DNA from: Ctena decussata
Taxonomy: Eukaryota > Mollusca > Bivalvia > Lucinida > Lucinidae
DNA: 64,000 bases
Direction: 5' to 3'
Assembly: GCA_963989385.1 (NCBI GenBank)
Contig: OZ022505.1
Location: 61,817,737-61,881,736, forward strand
The translations under genes were made by a program, and so were the position numbers. The notes under the pieces were generated by a model that worked only from the letters and a program-made list of their open reading frames with translations, ran no database searches and was not told the origin of the DNA. Position 1 is the stretch's first letter. Every line of letters starts with the position of its first letter. Below, one piece after another: positions 41,001 through 50,000 of this stretch.

Positions 41001-44000
41001 TATATTTTGCCATGGCAACCAATCAAATTCAGCGATTTAGAGAAATTTCATATGAATCGTAGAGGACTACTCAAGAAACATTTCTGTAGAAAAAAAATCT
41101 AAATAACTGCAGTTAGACAGCAAAAATTGCCAATTTCCATTTTCCCCATCATAAGTTAATGGAAACTCTTAGTTGCCATAGCAACCAAACTGCTGGAGCA
41201 GTTGCCATGAAAAATAGTAATTCTATAGAGGCTAGTACTAAGGTTCTTTCTGTAAAGTTTGAGCTTTATTGGCCACACAGTTTCTGCGGAGACGATTTTT
41301 TAATATTTTTCTATTTTTAACTATTCGGTTGCAATGGCAACCATTCAAATTGCGCAATTTGCATAAATTTAACATGGCTGGTTAAAGACTACTCAAGGTA
41401 CATTTCTATGAAAGTTTTGTCAAAATATCTGCAGTGGCATAGCAATAAATGCAAATTTTCCATTTTGCCATTATAAGTCAATGGCAACTTTCAGTTCCCA
41501 TAGCAACCAAACTGCTGGAGCAATAGCCAAGAAAAACAGTACTTTTATAGAGGCTAGTACTAAGATCCTTCCTGTGAAGTTTGAGCTTTATTGGTTGTAT
41601 AGTTTCTGAGGAGATGATTTTTGAATATTTTTTCTATTTTTAACCATTCGGTTGCCATGGCAACCAGCCAAATTGTGTAATTTACATGAATTTCATACGG
41701 TTGATAGAGAACTACTCAAGCAACATTTCTGCAAAAGTTTTGTCAAAATATCTGCAGTGACATAGCAATAAATGCTAATTTTCAATTTTTCCCATACAAG
41801 TCAATGGAAACTTTAAGTTGCCATAGCAACCAAAGTTATGAAGCGATTTGGATAAAAAACAGTATTATTGGTTCCCCCTGCCCATAGATGCTATATATGA
41901 AATTTGGTTACAATGGGCCTTGTAGTTTCAGAGGAGATGTCGTTTGAAAATGTTGACGGACGGACGGACTGACGGACGGACGGACGGACGGACGACGGAC
42001 GACGGACGACGGATGCCTGCCTATACTATAAGCTCACCTGTGAGCCTTCGGCTCAGGTGAGCTAAAAATTGGGTCTGCTTTTAAATGAGTGAGTGCAAAT
42101 TCTTTCCTATTTGAAATGACCCGCCTCTCAGCCCACTCCTCAACTGCCCACTCCCCCACACCCCCACCCTTTCCACTCTCACCCCAGTTGAAAAGGGTGT
42201 AAGGTAAACAAGAAAATGGTAGATTTGCTCTCCTGAAAGTGTATCCATTCATCTTAAGATTAAAATCATTCCACAGAAATTAACAAGGATTGAGAGACTG
42301 CAAATTAACCCCCACCCATCATATAATAACTGTAAATGTGTGTTACCTAGTTGAAAGTATAAATTATAAATTTCATGTAAAAAATGCTTTCTGATTCAAA
42401 GGCAACTAGAAAATTGTGTCTGTAAGACACTAATGATGCCCCCGTGCAACACCTGTCACATGACGTGTATATCCATAAAGCACTTACAAAGAATCTATTG
42501 AAAACATATCCTACCATGTAAAATATTGCCCCAAATGACTAAGTTAAAAAGGCTGTGATTCTGTCAAAATTAATTCTAGATCTATCAAATGCCTCATGCA
42601 TATCTTCAAATATATATGTCCACAATATGTAGACAAGGTTTGAAAAAGGGCTTCGCAAGCGGCGCATAATATGCCCGTTTAAATGTCATAAAGGAGTTAC
42701 AGAATGAACAAGACTGTTTACAAAAGGATAGACAGACAGACAAACAGAGGCAACCACTCTATAATAAATGAATTCAACATTCAACATTAGTATATCAAGT
42801 CAAGGGAGATAAACTAAATATACTAGACATACCATTCTTGGTTGTATTACATTCCTTTGGCATCACTACAATATTTTAAACAGAGTAAACAGGATATTTA
42901 TGCAAGGGCAGGTAATTCAGTAAGTAAGCCAGAGTTGTGGTACTTGCTCAGGATACATTGCCTCATTATTATACACATTCCTACAAAGTTTCATTCTAAT
43001 ATTTCAAAAGTTTAAGGAGATATGGAGTGAATGAGAAACGCATAAAATATACTAATTAAAGGGAGGTTACTCCAAAATTAAGAAAGACGGAGCAACCATT
43101 CTTATATGTAACACACTGTCTTGTGATCGTGCACATTGTTATAAAGTTTCATCATGATATTCCAAGCGGTTACCAAGTTAAGGTATGCACAAGGTTAGTA
43201 TCCACAAAAATAGTCAACAAGAACTAATGAAAGGGATGTAACTCTAAAATGAACAAAGGGAGAGCAGCCATTGTTGTACGCGACACATCGTTGGGTCTTC
43301 ATACACATTGCTATGAAGTTTCATTAAGTTATCCCAAACGGTTATCTAGTTATGGCGCGCACAAGACTTGCAGGGAAAAAATTAATCAAAGGGGCATAAC
43401 TTGGAAACTAAGGAAGGGGGAGCAACCACTTCTGTATGCGACACGTTCCCCCAATCTAATACATATTCCTACCAACAGGGCTACAGAAATCCGATTTTTT
43501 GTCGGTCCGGACCGATTTTGAGTTCGAAAAACCGATTCAGTTCGCATAAGGCACATTTTTTTCGGTCCGAAAAAATACGATTTGCGATGTATAATGACAT
43601 GATTACCTGGATTTTAGCCATGTGTCATTTGTTTGTTTATTATTAATCCAATAATCACGCACTGCTGTCAAAAGTTATCACAGATAAACAAAGTGTCGAT
43701 TGTCTTGCCAAGGTGTGAACTAGAAATCTTCAATAATTAGCACGTGTCACAATTTTGGCCAGCGGCGAAAGTTTTCCACACTTACACGTGCTGATGCACA
43801 GAAAAAGGCTGTGCAACGTAAGGTTACTGACTATTGTATACTTTCAAAGATAGCTTAAGGAAAGAATTTGACCAGCAAAAAGAAAATTTAAACCGGCCTT
43901 GATTATGTGCAGTCTGGTCAGGTTTTTTTTTTTAGCCGACGTCATTTCTCGCGCAGAAATTTTTTTTCGTCCGAAGGTACCTTTTTGCAATAATAGTTTC

Positions 44001-47000
44001 ATATTTCAAGGGAATAAACTCGAATACAGTAAAAATACGTCAATCATAATACTTCGGCCAATTCCGTAACTGAAGATCGGCGAGGATGTCCGATTGTGTA
44101 CTTTCACTTTCGGTCTGACTGTCTCTACGCTTTAAAAGCGCATTTTTCACGATAAGTACGAACTTGTGGACTAAATGGCTACTTAAGCGATGATACCCAC
44201 GTTATAACGGCGCTCCAGTATAGTCATTAGTTTTCGTGACTTTTTTTGGATTGTGGAATACACAGTGTAGTCATTAGTTTTCGTGTCTATTTTGGATTCA
44301 TATGACGTCATCGGCCGTCCGGACCGGTTTGGATTTCAAAATTTCTGTAGCCCTGCCTACCAAATATCATGAATATATCCCAAACGGTTAATGAGTTATG
44401 GAGCACACAAGAATGTTTACGGACAGACGGACGGACAGACAGCGCCATGACATAATACGTCCGTTTTTTCAAAACGGGCGTATAAAAAGGTCCATTGAAA
44501 ACTGTGGAGCAAGTTGATAACACAAACTCCATACCCTACAATGCAAAAATTTCCCTGGAATGACTAAGTTCAAAAGGCCGTAATTCTGTCAAAATTAATT
44601 CAAGGTCCAACAAAAATCCACATGCACATCTTCAATACATTCACAGCATCAGCATGTATGCAAGGTTTGAAAGAGATCCATTGAAAACTGTAAGAGGAGT
44701 TGATTACACAAACTCTATACCCTACAATGCAAAATTTACCTAAAATGACTAAGTTCAAAAGCCCATAATTCTGTCAAAATTTATTCTAGGTCCAACAAAA
44801 ATCCACATGCACATCTTTAATAATTTGTCCCCAACATGTATGCAAAGTTTGAAAAAGATCCATCGAAAACTGTGGGAGGAGTTGATTACATAAACTCTAT
44901 ACACTACAATACAAAAATTTGCTTAAAATGACTAAGTTCAAAAGGCCGTAATTCTGTCAAAATTACTTCTAGCTCCATCAAAAATCCATATGCACATCTT
45001 CAATATGTCCACGACATGTATGCAAAGTATGAAAAAGATCCATTGAAAACTGTGGGAGGAGTTGATTACAGAAACTCTATACCATAAAGCGTGACAAACA
45101 GACAGACGGACAGACAGACACATCTTTAATAATTTGTCCCCAACATGTATGCAAAGTTTGAAAAAGATCCATTGAAAACTGTGGGAGGAGTTGATTACAC
45201 AAACTCTATACCCTACAATACAAAATTTGCCTAAAATGACTAAGTTCAAAAGGCCGTAATTCTGTCAAAATTACTTCTAGCTCCATCAAAAATCCATATG
45301 CACATCTTCAATATGTCCACCACATGTGTGCAAAGTATGAAAAAGATCCATTGAAAAGTGTGAGAGAAGTTGATTACACAAACACTATACCCTACAATGC
45401 AAAAGTTTGCTACAAATGACTAAGTTCAAAAGGCCGTAATTCTGTCAAAATTAATTTTAGCTCCATCAAAAATCCACATGCACATCTTCAATATGTCCAC
45501 AACATGTATGCAAAGTTAGAAAAAGATCCATTGAAAACTGTGGGAGGAGTTGATTACACAAACTCTATACCATGAAGCGTGATGAACAGACAGATGGACG
45601 GACAACAGACAAGGTTGGAAAAAGATCCATTGAATTTGCCTAAAATGACTAAGTTTAAAAGGCTGTAATTCTGTCAAAATTAATTCTAGGTCCAACAAAA
45701 ATCCACATGCACATCTTCAATATGTCCCCAACATGTAGGCAAAGTCTGAAAAAGATCCATTGAAAACTGTGGGAGGAGTTGATTACACAAACTCTATACC
45801 ATAAAGCGTGACGAACAGATAGACAGACAGGGGCAAATCTTAATGCCCCCTGACTATCGTCACGGGGGCATAAAAATAGGAAAATGTCAATGATCACAAT
45901 ATACATACAAGCCGTGGCGCGAAAAAACATACAAAGTGGCTGTGCGCCCAGCGCAGACTCAGATCAGCATGGGCATCTGCCCAGTCTGCTCAGACTCTTC
46001 GCTGAGCGCTTTAAGGGTAGCTAAGGGTCTAAGCTACCTCCATGCAGACAACGAAGACTTTGATCAGACTGGGCAAATGCCCAGGCTGAATCTGAGACTG
46101 CGCTGGGCACACAACCACTTTGTTGGTTTTCTCGTGTCATGGCTCATATACTCACTCATCAGAATACAAAAATCTCACTTACTGCCTGTGGTTTAGTGAA
46201 ACAACATATTTCACAAAGCACCTCATTACTACTGGTAGATGATGAAGACGCTCGGGTCGACCGCTGAAATAGACAAAATATTCTGCCATTTTTACAAAAA
46301 AGAGGGTCTTCACCAACTAAACAACCCCAAACTCTAGATCCATTTTAAAAGATTGACCTAGGTTTTTGGGTATGTTTTCTGAATTAAAACCCCATCTTAT
46401 AGAAGAAATTATAGCTAAATATATACATGCACTTTAATTTCTTCAACTTTCCAATTTATGTAACTATCCTAAAATTTGAGCCAGCTTATTCTACTACCTA
46501 GTGGCACGTCAAAAACGGTAGAAAAATGGTGAGAAAAGCAGTCCCTCATCCGAACTACAGTAGAACTTCATTGGCTTGAACAGGCTTGGGACAATGAAAA
46601 TTAGTTCCAGCCAAGGCTAGTTCTAGCCATCCAGGGTTAGTTTCCATATAAAATGACCTCTAGGGACAAGAAAAGAGTTCTAGCCTGGCAGTATGAACGA
46701 GCCATCAAGGTTCGAGCCATTGAAGTTCTACTGTATATATGATAACTGAAGTTCTACTGTATATATGATAACTAGATGTGGTTTTTGATATTCAGTTGCT
46801 TAAAGCAACAGGCTTTCAATTTTGTAATAAAAGACCATCTTCATAATTGCCCTTTAGTCTCTAAAACTCCAGACTTATGTTTTTTGTCCAAGTCAATTCC
46901 ATTACAGCCAGGGCTTCTCCCGTAATTACTTGGATAAAACCCTGAAGCATGTCTGAAAGTTTACCTTATTTGGTCTGGTAGCATCTTTTTTATATGGGGA

Positions 47001-50000
47001 AACAACATGAGCTTCGGAAAATAGACTATCTTGATCACCATCATAATATCTGAAACAAAGATAAAAAAAAAGCCATAAATGAGAATGTCTTTGCGTATTT
47101 ATCAAAACTATGGCATACATGAGCAGGCCTTTCGTTATTCTGAAACCTAAAATCAACTTTGGTTTTTTGGCAGACTAAGTAAGTGTTAACATGCTCTCAA
47201 GCATCAGTTAGTGGATGCTGAAAACAAACTGACTCACCTTAGGGTAGAGCCAAGTAACTTCGGATAGCAGGTAAATTCGGACAGTGACATTGTTTCCTTT
47301 ATATGTCAGTTGTTTGGTATTTAAACAAAAATAACTGAGCAAACAGTGAAATCTTGATGAGACGGCTCGTTACGAGCGGTCTCATCTGGATTTTCACTGT
47401 TTGCAATGGTATGTCCGACTTTACCTGCTGTCCTAAGTTACCCGACTCTACCCTACTATATACAAAAAATCATCTCATTACAGCCCTAACATTGAAGAGC
47501 AGTATAAATCAGAATACTTTGAATTCTTTAGTAAGGTTTTGTCTCCCGGGGAGCAAAAAAGTAACAAAATTTGCCTCCCTTTGTAAAATGGACACAAAAC
47601 ATGGAGTTGTATGCATGCACCTTAAACATTCCCTGACAAGACAGACTCAACAGTCTCTTGCTTGAAGAGTGGAGACATCAGAATAAGTAACTTGTTCTTT
47701 ATACAAGTTCCCTGGAGCTCCATGGGGAGCAAATTCTTTCCTTTGAAAATTGACCCCTTTCAAGAAGGGAAAATATGAAAATGGCAGAGTTGCTTCCCCT
47801 GAAAGTATACCAATTCACATCACAAAACGGGGAATGCTAATTCAGAGCTCTAGATAAAGAGGGAGTATTTGATGATAATTGAGGATAATTTTTTTTATTT
47901 CTCATCGAAACAATATGCTGTGACCCCTCATCTGAACCATCTCATTGAGATGGTTCAGATGAGGGGTCACAACATATGTTTTCATGCACAGTTAACAAAA
48001 ATTATCCCCTATTATCACCAAATACTCCCTCTTATCTAGAGCTCTGGCTATGTCTTGCCTCTCTGTGCACTGTCACCAAACAGAGCTGAACCTGAAAACT
48101 TGATGCAAAGTCTACACCTCACACGCCGCCACCAACGAAGATGCCAGGAAGGTAATACCTATGTCTTGCTCCTGCTAGTCCTAGACAAGACAATGACTTA
48201 AAGATTGTCTCCCTCGTTTATTTCATGTTTTCAGAAATAAATATTTTAACAAAATTTCGTTAGACAATATGTAATAGTCTCACAATTAACCGTACATGTT
48301 TTGAGAAAATGCATGCTTATTCGATAAATGTTGAATGAAAAATAATCCCTAAATTAAAATGCAAGTTACCTATTTCCTTACGGCCTGTAAGAATATCGAT
48401 TTTGACCACGTGTGTCATGTGATCAGGCAGAGGTATTTTTCTTATTTGTGCACGTGACTGTGACGTATGAATAAATTATTTTGTCCAATAATGCGATTTC
48501 AACCGCGGTCCGCGATTGTATAAAAAATTTATCTTATTTTTTGTTTAAAGTCACTTTTATCAAATATTATTATCTACACTCTACTTCAAATGTGTAGTTA
48601 GACCATGTCGGAGGTATTGCATAAAACATTTCATCAAATCATTTTTGTTATTATTATAAAGGGAATAAATCTTTAAATGGCTGAAGCAAAACAGTATTAC
48701 TACTCAAGCTGTTTGAGCTGGGTCTTTAATGATTCCTAAGACAAATCTGTTGCTTTACGGTAATTAACCCAAATGTTCTGGCACTTGGCTTGTTTCTATT
48801 ATGGACTCTATTCTCAGATACGGACAGGTTATTTGTCATTTCAGATAAAGTTTATAAATCTAATGGCAAACAATGCAACAGTCTTGTTAGCACAGTCGGT
48901 TAATTGTTGGCTAACTGTGCCAGCAATACCAGGTTAGTCCCATCAATGATCAATAGCAAAATTCTTCTGGGGTTCCACTGCACAGCCTTTCATTATCATC
49001 CTTCTATCATATCAATATAACTGAAATACTGTTGAAAAGGACATAAAACTTAGTATCACGCAACCATCCATCCAGCAAACAATGCAGACCCTGGTCAGAC
49101 TGCTCCTGGGAGCAGTCTGATCTGGGTCTACACTGTTTGATCAGATAAATAGAAGTATCCAAATATTTTGAGTAAAAATGTATTTTGAGTCCATAAAATA
49201 ATACTACCTTTCCATCAACTTTTCTTTGTCCCATCTAAAATGATTAAGCAGTATTCTTGTTATTGTTGAAGGAATCTGAAAAATATAAAAATTGCAAATC
49301 ATTCGACGGTCGAGAAAACCTGCCCGACAATATGCACATTTCTCCTTCCTGGACCAGTCTACTCAAGGCATTATTTTTTCATAAGCTTAGATCAAAATCA
49401 TACTAATATCCGTCAGTCATCTGTTGCACAAAAGCCACCCTCAGTTTGGCTATTGATGCAGATTCTGCAGACAGAGGACTGTCATTGGTGAATTAATTGC
49501 ATTGTATATATATAAAATTTGGCAGACATAATCTTACATGTACATGTACTCTGTAAATATGAAATGAACATGATGAAGAGAAACTATTTTAACTTATATA
49601 TTCCCTTTGAAGCCTTGAGCACATTCTGATTACAGCATGGAACCATTACACGAGGTAAACAAGTTTCCCCAAATTAATAACTTGAGGACTAACCAATTTC
49701 TTAAAATAATTGACGCGCTCACTCACCCTAAATTGGCTCAAAAAGTACCTCAGTGTGGCTCGAGACAAGTGGAGAAACATGCCTGGATAGCTCAGTCCTC
49801 ATGAAGGTAGGCCTCATGATATAGGTGACTAAGTGAACTTAAATTGTCCTATCAACAAATAGGTCATACGGAGACGGAACCTCGGTTTTAAAATCTCATT
49901 CAAAAGACAAGAGAAGTGAAAATCGAACCTGTTACCCCTGGATTGGTAGACAAGCGTGTTATCCACTACACTACCGCTGCTCCTCATGCCATGTCAGACT

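Noticed and set aside
44938..45930. Repeated frames with [12 protein letters not shown]
   Set aside because: Produced by ~185-bp repeat units in intron 4, with no start context or domain.
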